The notes under the pieces were generated by a model. The model made no database searches, had not been told where the DNA came from, and worked only from the letters and a program-made list of their open reading frames with translations. A stretch of 64,000 bases of DNA from assembly GCF_020805785.1 (NCBI RefSeq), contig NZ_JAJGZV010000011.1, positions 62,001-126,000 on the forward strand, read 5' to 3'. Shown here in pieces: positions 52,080 to 60,625 of the stretch. The position numbers and the translations under genes were made by a program. How positions within the stretch are numbered: the first letter of the stretch is position 1; the number at the start of each line of letters is the position of its first letter. The stretch comes from Flavobacterium chungbukense (GTDB lineage Bacteria; Bacteroidota; Bacteroidia; Flavobacteriales; Flavobacteriaceae).

Positions 52080-53783
52080 CTAAATATTTTTCTTTTTTAA
52101 TTCTTTTACAGCATAATCGCAAGCTCTGGCAGTTAAAGCCATATAGGTTAAAGAAGGATTCTGGCAAGCACTTGAAGGCATGCAAGATCCATCAGTAACA
52201 AATACATTGCTCACTTCGTGCATTTGATTCCATCTGTTCAAGACAGATTCTTTTGGATCATTTCCCATACGGGCAGTTCCCATTTCATGGATTGTCATCC
52301 CGGGATAACAGCCATTATCGTAAGCTTTTACATTTTTAACGCCGGCAGCTTCAAGCATTTCTGCGGCATCGTACATCATATCTTCTCGCATTTTAGCTTC
52401 ATTTTCTTTGTATTCACAATCTATAGCTAAAACAGGTTGTCCCCATTTGTCTGTTTTGGAATGATCGATGTACACTTTGTTTTCGTAGTAAGGAAGCATT
52501 TCTCCAAAGCCTCCCAATCCCATAGTCCACGAGTCAGCCGGTTTTGATAAAATATCTTTGAAATCGCCGCCAAAATCTAATTCGGCTACTTCTTTATGCC
52601 AATGGCCTCTGCTTGCTGCACCTTGATATCCAAAACCACGTAAGTAATCTCTTTTATCACCGTTAAAATTCTGATATCTTGGGATATAAATACCATTAGG
52701 TCTTCTTCCATAGGTATATTTATCTTCAAAACCTTCAACAGTTCCTTCTGCACCGCATCTAAAGTGATGATCCATTAAATTGTGGCCCAGATGTCCGCTG
52801 CCATTGCCCAAACCATTAGGATGAGCTTCAGAAGTCGAATTCAATAAAACAAATGTTGAACCTAGTGTTGAACCATTTACGAAAACAATTTTGGCATAAA
52901 ATTCCATGGTTTCATTAGTCTGCGAATCAATTACCATTACACCTTTGGCTTTTTTTGTTTCCTTATCATAAATAATATGATTAACAATCGAATAAGGACG
53001 AACAGTCAGTTTTTTTGTAGCCATAGCAGCAGGAAGAGTAGAAGACTGCGTACTGAAATAAGCGCCAAAGGGACAACCTCTGCTGCACAAATTTCTGTAT
53101 TGGCAATTTCCTCTTCCTAAATGAGGTACAGTTAGATTTGCTGAACGACCAATAGTTAAAATTCTTGATTTATTGTAGTGTTTTTCGATACGTTCTTTTA
53201 CTGACTTTTCTACACAGTTCATATCCATTGGCGGCAAAAATTGACCATCTGGTAATAAAGGCCAATTTTCATTTTGACCACTTATTCCAGCAAATTTTTC
53301 TACATAATCATACCACGGAGCAATATCTTTATATCGGATTGGCCAGTCATTGCCATGACCGTCTTTCAGGTTGTCTTCAAAATTATGATCGCTAAAACGA
53401 TAGCTTTGACGTCCCCACATTAAAGACTTTCCACCAACGTGAAAACCTCTGTACCAATCAAAACGCTTGTCTTCGGTATATGGACACTCTAAATCGTTTA
53501 CCCACCAGCTTTCATTGGCTTGACTATATGGATAATCTCTGGTTTGTACAGGATGCGTTCTCTTTTGTTCCTCAGTCAATTTTCCGCAATAGGCAATTTC
53601 CCAAGGTGCTTTCATTGCTGATTCATAATCTTTAACATGTTCGATGTTTTTTCCACGTTCCAGCATTAAGACCTTTAATCCCTTTTGCGTTAATTCTTTA
53701 GCAGCCCATCCGCCACTTATTCCTGAACCTATGACAATTGCATCATAAGTATTTTGCTTTTTTAAATCAGTATTGATATTCAC
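52080..53783 (-). CDS. GMC oxidoreductase, glucoside 3-dehydrogenase-like large subunit
   Basis: An FAD flavoenzyme (567 residues) of the glucose-methanol-choline type. The ADP-binding GSGISGG motif is at 19-25 with Glu42 for the ribose; GGKSLMWGRQSYR binds flavin; CSRGCPFGAYFS is the Cys-containing insert seen in dehydrogenases with a small subunit; the active-site His is in IHEMGTARMG and the Asn in CQNPSLTYM. It has no signal peptide and is probably carried out with the Tat-exported small subunit encoded just upstream (41 nt). Known complexes of this type oxidise C3 of glucosides, or other sugar hydroxyls. The exact sugar is unknown. Confidence 0.88.
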   Translation of the reverse strand: MNINTDLKKQNTYDAIVIGSGISGGWAAKELTQKGLKVLMLERGKNIEHVKDYESAMKAPWEIAYCGKLTEEQKRTHPVQTRDYPYSQANESWWVNDLECPYTEDKRFDWYRGFHVGGKSLMWGRQSYRFSDHNFEDNLKDGHGNDWPIRYKDIAPWYDYVEKFAGISGQNENWPLLPDGQFLPPMDMNCVEKSVKERIEKHYNKSRILTIGRSANLTVPHLGRGNCQYRNLCSRGCPFGAYFSTQSSTLPAAMATKKLTVRPYSIVNHIIYDKETKKAKGVMVIDSQTNETMEFYAKIVFVNGSTLGSTFVLLNSTSEAHPNGLGNGSGHLGHNLMDHHFRCGAEGTVEGFEDKYTYGRRPNGIYIPRYQNFNGDKRDYLRGFGYQGAASRGHWHKEVAELDFGGDFKDILSKPADSWTMGLGGFGEMLPYYENKVYIDHSKTDKWGQPVLAIDCEYKENEAKMREDMMYDAAEMLEAAGVKNVKAYDNGCYPGMTIHEMGTARMGNDPKESVLNRWNQMHEVSNVFVTDGSCMPSSACQNPSLTYMALTARACDYAVKELKKKNI

Positions 53784-53824
53784 GAATGTCTTTTTAGTAA
53801 TTAATAATTAAAAGTGTCTTGTTT

Positions 53825-54385
53825 TTATACCGCCCAGGCTTTTTGACCGGCAACATAATCGACATTACCATCATACTTGCCTGGTATTGGTAAATACTCT
53901 CTCGCGATTGTACAGCCAATTTCAGAAGAAAAATATCCTAAGAGAGTTAAGTCTCTGGCAATTAAAAAGAATGAAGGTTCTTTGTTGTTGTCAATAGATT
54001 CTTGTCGAAGATCAGTTATCAGCAATTTTTTTTCGTCATTATTAAGGTTTAAGAATTCCTTATTGAATTTGGTTTTACTTTTTACCAGCATATTATCAAA
54101 TCCATTTTTGAAAACTTTCTGCAAATCTGGAGGATAACATTCTTTTATAACCAGTGGAATAAAAGCACCTACACCTGAGTCTTTCGCTCCGGGTGAAGCT
54201 GCAGTTGTTGGTAAAATTATTTCTGAAAATTCAGCTAATATTTCTTCATCTGTACTTGAAAAAATGTAAGTATTGTTTGTCGGATCAAATACAGTAAAAC
54301 TTTCAAATAAAACGCCCATTGTTGAGGCAGAAAGTGCTCCACCCAATAAGTAAGCAAACTTTTTTAATGCTTCTCTTCTTTCCAT
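53825..54385 (-). CDS. Gluconate 2-dehydrogenase subunit 3-like small subunit (Tat)
   Basis: A 186-residue partner of the GMC protein. MERREALKKFAYLLGGALSAS is a twin-arginine-like leader. The mature part has the family blocks EEILAEFSEIILPTTAASPGAKDSGVG, FIPLVIKECYPP and FFLIARDLTLLGYFSSEIGC, ending with YVAGQKAWAV. In known systems this subunit exports and stabilises the FAD subunit and helps deliver electrons. It is the first gene of the operon; the 5' region 54386-54640 is very AT-rich with no exact TAnnTTTG box. Confidence 0.9.
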   Translation of the reverse strand: MERREALKKFAYLLGGALSASTMGVLFESFTVFDPTNNTYIFSSTDEEILAEFSEIILPTTAASPGAKDSGVGAFIPLVIKECYPPDLQKVFKNGFDNMLVKSKTKFNKEFLNLNNDEKKLLITDLRQESIDNNKEPSFFLIARDLTLLGYFSSEIGCTIAREYLPIPGKYDGNVDYVAGQKAWAV

Positions 54386-54647
54386 TTACAAAATATTAAT
54401 AATACTGTTTATTTATTGAGGATAATATATTTATTAATCATTTACAATAATAGTAAAAAAAATACTATATATGTATTTTTAGTATTAAATAAATGATAAA
54501 AATTTACAATTGCTAATTAATAAAACGTTTTAGTAACTATTTTTAAAATTAACTACCTCCTTTTGATAATTAGTAAGAAAAAATGCAAAATTTTAAGAGT
54601 TGCTTTTTCAAATCACGGATTAAGATCTTTATTTTTAGTCACATAGA
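54386..54647. other. AT-rich leader region of the 3-keto operon
   Basis: This stretch precedes the minus-strand operon and is strongly AT-rich, with repeated TAATA and AAATAC tracts. I see no gene, no convincing -7 box and no hairpin. The promoter of the operon should lie here. Confidence 0.4.
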
Positions 54648-54872
54648 ATGAGATGCCTGTATCTTCGGAAAGTTAAAGTAGAAACCATCAATCCAGGCGC
54701 AGAAAAAGCTATAAAAATTTCATTCACTATTACAGCCAAAACAGGTGCTGAATATTTTGTTAAGGTTTCATTTTATCTGATAAACGATCAGATGTTGTCG
54801 AAAAAAGTAATTTTGGCAAGAATCGGTGTTCGTATGTTCTTGAAAAAGAAATTTACCAATTCGATTATCTAG
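54648..54872 (+). pseudogene. Remnant of a GH2 (LacZ-type) beta-galactosidase
   Basis: A 74-codon frame matches the domain before the LacZ C-terminal region: KVKVETINPGAEKAIKI and then TGAEYFVKVSFYLINDQM followed by SKK, against the usual GAEYF-x-V-S-F-x-L-K-x-D-x-x-W-A-x-K-G. Similarity is lost after SKK, probably by frameshift, and the other domains are absent. A further open stretch in another frame (to 54958; IYQFDYLGRRQIENYADRNY) is not recognised. A terminator follows at 54984. Confidence 0.5.
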
Positions 54873-54983
54873 GCCGTCGTCAAATAGAAAACTATGCCGA
54901 CCGTAATTATGCTATATGCCAAGTCAATTTCTTTCAATTATCAAATTCAGTTAAGTAAAAAGTAAACTGTTTATAAAATTGAC

Positions 54984-55018
54984 AGCCTCCAAAGTTATTT
55001 GATTTTGGAGGCTTTTTT
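54984..55018 (+). terminator. Terminator after the lacZ remnant
   Basis: AGCCTCCAAA (54984-54993) pairs with TTTGGAGGCT (55004-55013), 10-nt loop, then a T-run to 55018. It may be left from the former gene and insulates the response regulator. Confidence 0.85.
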
Positions 55019-55116
55019 GTTTAGTGAAGATCAAGCTGAATTGTGAAGTGGAAATTGTATAATGATGCGCAGAAATTGTATGAAGAACATCCATTTGGAC
55101 TTTTTAATTTAGCAGT

Positions 55117-55515
55117 ATGAAATACAGGAATATTTTAATGGTGGATGATGATGCCGACGATGCCGAAATTTTCGGTATCGCGCTCCATGCGATTGATCTA
55201 AATATTAAATATTCAATCCAAAATAATGCGCTTGATGCTTTGAAAATGCTGCAAGCTCCAAAGAAAACTCCTGATATAATTTTCCTAGATTATCATATGC
55301 CGTATCTTGACGGATCGGAATTTCTTAAACTGCTCAGGAAAATTAAAGGGCTTGAAAAAATTCCTGTTGTGCTTTACTCAGGACATTCGGGAGCACTTGT
55401 TAAAGATGCTGCGACAAAATTCAAAAAAGTTCAGTTTCTAAAAAAGCAGCAAAGCTTGAAAGATCTTACTGGTTTGCTACAGCACATACTTTTACCGGTT
55501 CCAACTTCTAAGTAA
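55117..55515 (+). CDS. Stand-alone response regulator receiver protein
   Basis: A single receiver domain (132 residues), no output domain. The acidic pocket is at Asp10-12, the phosphorylation site is Asp58 in IIFLDYHMP, the switch residue is Ser88 in LYSGH, and the conserved Lys is in FLKKQQ (about 109). Such proteins, common in Flavobacterium, relay phosphate or bind partners in protein-protein signalling. No histidine kinase is nearby. The DDDADDAEIF start is typical of the CheY-like group related to Rcp1-type regulators. Confidence 0.92.
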   Translation: MKYRNILMVDDDADDAEIFGIALHAIDLNIKYSIQNNALDALKMLQAPKKTPDIIFLDYHMPYLDGSEFLKLLRKIKGLEKIPVVLYSGHSGALVKDAATKFKKVQFLKKQQSLKDLTGLLQHILLPVPTSK

Positions 55516-55616
55516 CAGCTGTAACAGATTCTGTACTCATTCAAATATCTAATCCTGTAAATAATTTTGCGGCACAGCGTTTGTGCTTCGCATCTCATGT
55601 CTAATTGTAAAGAAAT

Positions 55617-55769
55617 ATGAAAACGAAAATGAAAACGAATAGAAAATATAAAAAGAATAATATGCATTATGGTACTGAATCCAGAAAAAGAAAGGATCTT
55701 ATCATCAATTTCACAGTTTTATCCATTGCAGGTGTTATAGCACTGTTTTTGATTTCGAAAGTAGCATAG
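55617..55769 (+). CDS. Small single-span membrane protein
   Basis: A 50-codon frame begins MKTKMKTNRK, has a strongly basic N-terminal half, and ends with a hydrophobic helix (FTVLSIAGVIALFLISKVA). It looks like a type-II small membrane protein with the basic end inside. No homology is recognised. It lies 101 nt downstream of the response regulator on the same strand and may be cotranscribed. Confidence 0.5.
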   Translation: MKTKMKTNRKYKKNNMHYGTESRKRKDLIINFTVLSIAGVIALFLISKVA

Positions 55770-55814
55770 TGTTGTTAAAGCATTTTTTGGTGTAAGCAAT
55801 ATCATATTCAAATT

Positions 55815-55913
55815 ATGTTTGCACAATTTTTACATCATCTTATAATAGACTCACTTTGTCTATTCATATATATAGCTCTTGTTTTTTTGTACGGAACTGA
55901 GTTTGCGCAGTGA
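55815..55913 (+). CDS. Possible very short membrane peptide
   Basis: A 32-codon frame (MFAQFLHHLIID to GTEFAQ) is mainly one hydrophobic helix. Its length is near chance level in AT-rich DNA, so it is uncertain. It sits between the small membrane protein and copy 3 of the hairpin repeat; the rest of 55770-56075 shows no other gene. Confidence 0.2.
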   Translation: MFAQFLHHLIIDSLCLFIYIALVFLYGTEFAQ

Positions 55914-55991
55914 TGGATAAAATTATGTTTCCCTATAACAAATGTACTTTAGATTGTAGCAGCAGTAATTTTCTATGCGAAATAATATAAT

Positions 55992-56044
55992 CGCAAGGAA
56001 AGCAACGAAAAATAATAAGCCATTCCATTACGGAGTGGCTTTTT
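55992..56044. repeat. Dispersed hairpin repeat, copy 3
   Basis: GGAAAGCAACGAAAAATAAT, then AAGCCATTCC (56017-56026), loop ATTAC (56027-56031), GGAGTGGCTT (56032-56041) and a T-run. It lies 31 nt after the stop of the acidic protein gene (minus) and could terminate transcription from either side. Confidence 0.88.
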
Positions 56045-56075
56045 TATTTATAGTATAGGTAAGGAAACACTAATT

Positions 56076-56363
56076 TTAGCTGAGCATTTCAAAACTTCCC
56101 GGCTTTTCTTCATTTGCATCGTATTCTCCCGCAGAATTTTCATTTAGATCTTCTTCTTCCCAATCATTTTCATCATACTCTGATTCGAAATCATATTCTA
56201 AATTATCTTCCAAATCTCCAAGTTCTAGATTATAATGATTAGAAGATGTCAGACTATTATTGTAATCCCCTTCTAAATAGTCGTCGTAATTTAATAGTAG
56301 CTGTTCCTCATAAGAATTCATTTCAAAATCAAATTCTTTAGATGCGTAATTGTCAGATCTCAT
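56076..56363 (-). CDS. Very acidic small protein
   Basis: A 95-residue protein, extremely rich in Asp, Glu, Tyr and Asn (LGDLEDNLEYDFESEYDEND, WEEEDLNEN), without signal peptide or predicted helix bundle, so it is probably disordered. The ATG at 56363 is chosen; the frame is open to 56393. It could be a DNA mimic, a metal buffer or a chaperone-like tail; none of these is shown. It is transcribed alone, toward hairpin copy 3. Confidence 0.6.
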   Translation of the reverse strand: MRSDNYASKEFDFEMNSYEEQLLLNYDDYLEGDYNNSLTSSNHYNLELGDLEDNLEYDFESEYDENDWEEEDLNENSAGEYDANEEKPGSFEMLS

Positions 56364-56393
56364 ATTGATAAGTTTTAAAGAGTAAATAAACAT

Positions 56394-56903
56394 ATCTAAT
56401 TTTTCAATTAGATTATTCTAAATTACAGTTTAGAATATCAGATTAGTTATATGATTTTCTTTCAGTATTGTCAAATTTTCATTTGTAAAAAATTGAGTCA
56501 TAAAAGAGAAGGGATTATTTAATTTTTTTGCAACCTATTGAATTATAATAAAAAGTTGCATAATCACTAGAGCTTTCGAAACTGACTTTTCTTTATCTTT
56601 ATCAAAAAGCTTGAAATTGGATTTATTTATTTTTTTATTGTAAATCATGCATTGTAGATAGATTCAGCCCTTATATGAATCAAAAAGTTTAAAAATTGAC
56701 ACAATTTGTATTTTTAAATTCAATAATAATATTGTTCTTTGAATAGTGAACTTTCTTACAATTTTTTAAAAATATTCCTGATAGAATTTTTTCCAAGATT
56801 GTTCTTCCATTAAATATAAATCTATTGATGCTTTGGCAAATGCCGAAGTTCTGATTATTTAAAAAATCACATCTCTTTACCGACTATCTAAAAAAACATA
56901 TAT
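56394..56903. other. Long AT-rich upstream region of the plus-strand 3-keto operon
   Basis: About 510 bases without a gene between the acidic protein and the Gfo/Idh/MocA gene. I found no TAnnTTTG box, hairpin or clear operator. It likely holds the promoter of the operon starting at 56904. Confidence 0.4.
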
Positions 56904-58331
56904 ATGTCAGACAGCAATTATTCAAGAAGAAAATTTTTAGCAGATACTTTATTAGCTGCCGCCGCTGCAACCGCAGTACCAAGCTTCTTGTTTTCAAGTG
57001 AATTAAAATTTAAAGGAAAAACTGCCGACAAAGTAAATCTTGCCTGTGTCGGAATTGGTAATCGGGGTGCAGATATAATTCGTGAACTCTACAATACAGG
57101 ATTGGCAAATATCGTAGCACTATGTGATGTAGATATGGAAGCGCCTCAAACTTTAGATATATTGAAACAGTTTCCTGATGTGCCTCGATTTAAGGATTTC
57201 AGACAAATGTTCGATAAAATGGGAAATCAAATAGAAGCAGTTTGCATTGGTACTCCTGATTTTTCTCATTTTCCCATTACAATGATGGCAATTAATCTTG
57301 GGAAACATGTTTATGTGGAAAAACCAATGGCACGTACTTTTAACGAAGTCGAGCTTATGATGAAAGCTGCAAAAAAACATCCAAAAGTAGTAACCCAAAT
57401 GGGAAATCAGGGACATTCTGAAGCTAATTATTTTCAGTTTAAAGCTTGGACGGAAGCAGGAATTATAAAAGACGTAACTGCCATTACTGCGCATATGAAT
57501 TCGCCTAGACGCTGGCACGGATGGGATCCTAAAATCAATTCGTTTCCACCTGCTGAACCTATACCAACGACTTTAGATTGGAACATTTGGCAGATGCAGA
57601 CTTACGGACATCAATTTAATAAAGAATTTGTAAACGGTCAATGGCGTTGCTGGTTTGATTTTGGAATGGGAGCTTTAGGAGATTGGGGAGCACATATTCT
57701 AGATACGGCTCATCAGTTTTTAGATCTTGGACTTCCTTACGAAGTTGATCCTATCAAGTTAGACGGGCACAATGATTTTTTCTTTCCGATGTCGACTACA
57801 CTTTCATTTAAATTTCCAAAAAGAGATAGTAAACCGCCAGTCGAAATAAAATGGTATGATGGTGTCGATAATCTTCCTCCCATACCTTCAGGTTATGGAG
57901 AACAGGGATTAGATCCGAATATTCCACCGCCAAGCAATGGTGCCGTTTTACCTGCTAAACTAAATCCGGGTAAAATTATTTATAGTAAAGATTTGACTTT
58001 TAAAGGAGGTTCGCACGGAAGTACTTTGTCGATTATTCCTGAGGAGAAGGCTAAAGAAATGGCTTCACGTCTGCCTTTTGTTCCAGAAAGTACATCCAAT
58101 CATTTTGCTAATTTTCTAAAAGCATGTAAAGGAGAAGAAAAAACGAGATCTCCTTTTGAAATAGCTGGGCCTTTAAGTCAAGTTTTCTGTCTTGGAGTTT
58201 TAGCGCAATGGACTGGTGAAAAGATTGTTTTTGATAGAAAAAATAAAATCATCACAAGTAGTAAAAATGCAAATGAACTTCTTGTCGGACCTCCGCCACG
58301 TAAAGAATGGGAACAATTTTATAAAGTGTAA
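56904..58331 (+). CDS. Tat-exported Gfo/Idh/MocA oxidoreductase
   Basis: A 475-residue NAD(P)-binding sugar oxidoreductase with a twin-arginine leader (SRRKFLADT, RR at 8-9). Rossmann motif GIGNRG (50-55); catalytic VEKPM (138-142), the canonical E-K-P; MGALGDWGAH gives the active-site His; PFEIAGPLSQVFCLGVLA is the C-terminal signature shared with the paralog at 47837. Both may keep NAD bound and act on sugar C3 in the periplasm. It starts the plus-strand operon, 33 nt before apbE. Confidence 0.9.
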   Translation: MSDSNYSRRKFLADTLLAAAAATAVPSFLFSSELKFKGKTADKVNLACVGIGNRGADIIRELYNTGLANIVALCDVDMEAPQTLDILKQFPDVPRFKDFRQMFDKMGNQIEAVCIGTPDFSHFPITMMAINLGKHVYVEKPMARTFNEVELMMKAAKKHPKVVTQMGNQGHSEANYFQFKAWTEAGIIKDVTAITAHMNSPRRWHGWDPKINSFPPAEPIPTTLDWNIWQMQTYGHQFNKEFVNGQWRCWFDFGMGALGDWGAHILDTAHQFLDLGLPYEVDPIKLDGHNDFFFPMSTTLSFKFPKRDSKPPVEIKWYDGVDNLPPIPSGYGEQGLDPNIPPPSNGAVLPAKLNPGKIIYSKDLTFKGGSHGSTLSIIPEEKAKEMASRLPFVPESTSNHFANFLKACKGEEKTRSPFEIAGPLSQVFCLGVLAQWTGEKIVFDRKNKIITSSKNANELLVGPPPRKEWEQFYKV

Positions 58332-58364
58332 GCTTGAATAAAAAATCAAATTAATTATTTACTG

Positions 58365-59384
58365 GTGACTAAAATTCTATTAAATAAATCATTTATCTCA
58401 ATTGTTTTTTTGATCTGCTTGACATCATTTCGTCCAGTTGAATGGAATCGTTATACTATTACCGGAAAAGCTCAGGGAACAACTTACAGTATTGTTTATT
58501 ATGGAAAAGACAGTATTATCACAAAGAAAAAAATTGATGAAAAATTAATGGAGTTAGACAGTTCGCTTTCCTTATACAAAAGCTATTCGAGGATAAATCA
58601 GTTTAATAATACTGCAAAAGGAATCGTTCTGGATGATCATTTACTTTCCGTTATCAAAAAAGCATTACTCGTAAATAAAGATACAGATGGACTTTTTGAT
58701 ATAACGATTTATCCTTTAGTGGAAGCTTGGGGATTTGGTAAAAAAAAGACAAACAATATTCCAGATGATTCTGAAATACTTTCACTTCGAAACTGTGTAA
58801 GCAGCAAATTAATAGAATTGAAAGGAAATTATCTGTCTAAAAAAAAGCCATGCGTAAAAATTGATCTCGATGGAATAGCTCAAGGTTACAGCGTCGATGT
58901 TTTGGCAGATTTATTGGAACAATATAACATCAATGATTATGTTATAGAATTAGGAGGAGAGATAAGAGTAAAAGGAACAAAAAAGCCTTCTGGAGAGAAA
59001 ATGAAAATTGGTATTGAATCGCCTTCAGAAGATGAATTTGATCTTCAGCCGTTTAACGAAATTATTTCTTTAAATAAAGGAGCTGTCACCACATCTGGAA
59101 GCTATAGAAAATTTCATGAAAGCAATGGCCGAAAAATTACACATATTATAAATCCTAAAACAGGTTTTCCGCAAGATAATGAACTCATAAGTGTTACTGT
59201 ATATGCCGATGATGCGATAACTGCCGATGCTTATGACAATGCCCTTATGCTAATGGGACTCGAAAAAGCGCTGGATTTTGTAGAAAAAAGAAAAAACATT
59301 GCTGCTTATTTTATTTATAGAAATAATTCTGGCACTGTTTCCACAAAAGCGAGCAGTGCTTTTCTAAAATTAAAAACAGACTAA
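58365..59384 (+). CDS. apbE: ApbE FAD:protein FMN transferase
   Basis: Transfers FMN covalently from FAD to a Thr/Ser of a target protein, usually on the outer face of the inner membrane. The start is a GTG at 58365. Residues 1-22 are an export leader without a clear lipobox. Family blocks: GKAQGTTYSIVYY near 34-46, DGLFDITIYPLVEAWGFG with the FAD/metal site, KIDLDGIAQGYSVD, YVIELGGEIRVKG, HIINPKTGFP and ADDAITADAYDNALMLMG. No FMN-binding-domain target was found in this window. Its place between two Gfo/Idh/MocA genes suggests that the pathway feeds electrons to a flavinylated protein; this is inference. Confidence 0.93.
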   Translation: MTKILLNKSFISIVFLICLTSFRPVEWNRYTITGKAQGTTYSIVYYGKDSIITKKKIDEKLMELDSSLSLYKSYSRINQFNNTAKGIVLDDHLLSVIKKALLVNKDTDGLFDITIYPLVEAWGFGKKKTNNIPDDSEILSLRNCVSSKLIELKGNYLSKKKPCVKIDLDGIAQGYSVDVLADLLEQYNINDYVIELGGEIRVKGTKKPSGEKMKIGIESPSEDEFDLQPFNEIISLNKGAVTTSGSYRKFHESNGRKITHIINPKTGFPQDNELISVTVYADDAITADAYDNALMLMGLEKALDFVEKRKNIAAYFIYRNNSGTVSTKASSAFLKLKTD

Positions 59385-59398
59385 CTATTATAAACCAC

Positions 59399-60613
59399 AT
59401 GACACGCAGAGATTTTATACGACAAACAGGCTTATTTACAACGGGCTTATTACTGCATCAGCAGATTTTACAAGCGGCTGTTTTAAATGAGAAGAAAAAA
59501 AATATTGCCGTTGCAGTAATTGGCTGCGGCGACAGAGGAAACGGATTGAGCATTGTTCTTAAAGAAATGCCAGATGATTTTACACTTAAAACAGTTTGTG
59601 ATGTTTTGCCATTTCGACTTAATCAGGCTAAAACAATCAATAAAACAAGGAACTTAAATTGCGAAACAGATTATCGTAAAGTTCTAGATGACAAAAATAT
59701 TGATGCTGTAATTATTGCCGTGCCCTTATATCTTCATTACGAAATAGCTTCAGCTGCAATTAAAGCAGGTAAGCATGTTTATCTAGAAAAAACAATGACT
59801 TATGATGCAGATCAAGCGCTTGCTTTAGTCAATTTAATGAAACAGCATCCGAAGCAAGTACTCCAAGTTGGACATCAATACCGATACACGCCGCTTTATT
59901 TTAAGGTAAAAGAGATGATTGATAAAAATTATCTTGGCAAGGTTACACAAATTGACTGCCGCTGGGATCGTAATGCAAGCTGGCGAAGACCTGTTCCCGA
60001 AGGCTGTACAGATAGGCAAATTAACTGGCGTATGTATAAAGAATACTCTGGAGGACTGCCCGCTGAATTGCTTTCTCATCAGGTTGATTTTATCAATTGG
60101 GCATTCAATACACATCCTGATGAAATAATCGGAACGGGCGGAGTAGATTATTATAAAGATGGTAGAGAAACTTATGACAATGTTCAGACTATTCTGCGAT
60201 ACAGCAAAGAAGGCATGATTGGAAATTTCGGTGCCACTTGCAGCAATGCAAAAGACGATTATTTATTTAAAATTAAAGGAACAAAAGGTACGATTCAATT
60301 ATTGGTTGATGAAGGTGTTTTCTTTCCTGAAAAACAAACAAGAAAAGAATTAGAAGTTGTCGATGGCGTTACGGGTGCTACAAAAATTGAATGGAACAAC
60401 GACGGAGGAATTCCAATCTTGAAAGAGAAATCAAAAGACGGAAGCTGGTACGCACTTCAGGAATTTTATAAAACGATTAACGAAGGTAGTTTACCAGCAT
60501 CAAATGTTATTACAGGTGCAACTACTGCTTTCTGTGTACACTTAATGAATAAATCAATATATGAAGACTCCATCCAAAAATGGAAACCTGAATTTAATCT
60601 TACTAATATCTAA
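59399..60613 (+). CDS. Tat-exported Gfo/Idh/MocA oxidoreductase (EKT variant)
   Basis: A 404-residue paralog with a Tat leader (MTRRDFIRQTG). Rossmann motif GCGDRG (42-47); the catalytic block is LEKTM (129-133), with Thr in place of Pro but Glu and Lys kept. LPAELLSHQVDFINWAF supplies the active-site His at the usual position. Close in layout to proteins often found beside DUF1080 genes. Fourteen nt after apbE and 12 nt before the tandem DUF1080 gene, so translation is probably coupled. Confidence 0.88.
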   Translation: MTRRDFIRQTGLFTTGLLLHQQILQAAVLNEKKKNIAVAVIGCGDRGNGLSIVLKEMPDDFTLKTVCDVLPFRLNQAKTINKTRNLNCETDYRKVLDDKNIDAVIIAVPLYLHYEIASAAIKAGKHVYLEKTMTYDADQALALVNLMKQHPKQVLQVGHQYRYTPLYFKVKEMIDKNYLGKVTQIDCRWDRNASWRRPVPEGCTDRQINWRMYKEYSGGLPAELLSHQVDFINWAFNTHPDEIIGTGGVDYYKDGRETYDNVQTILRYSKEGMIGNFGATCSNAKDDYLFKIKGTKGTIQLLVDEGVFFPEKQTRKELEVVDGVTGATKIEWNNDGGIPILKEKSKDGSWYALQEFYKTINEGSLPASNVITGATTAFCVHLMNKSIYEDSIQKWKPEFNLTNI

Positions 60614-60625
60614 ACCACATACAGT

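Noticed and set aside
52063..52185. A longer start for the cytoplasmic Gfo/Idh/MocA gene
   Set aside because: It would overlap the GMC gene by more than 100 nt and put 41 odd residues before the Rossmann motif.
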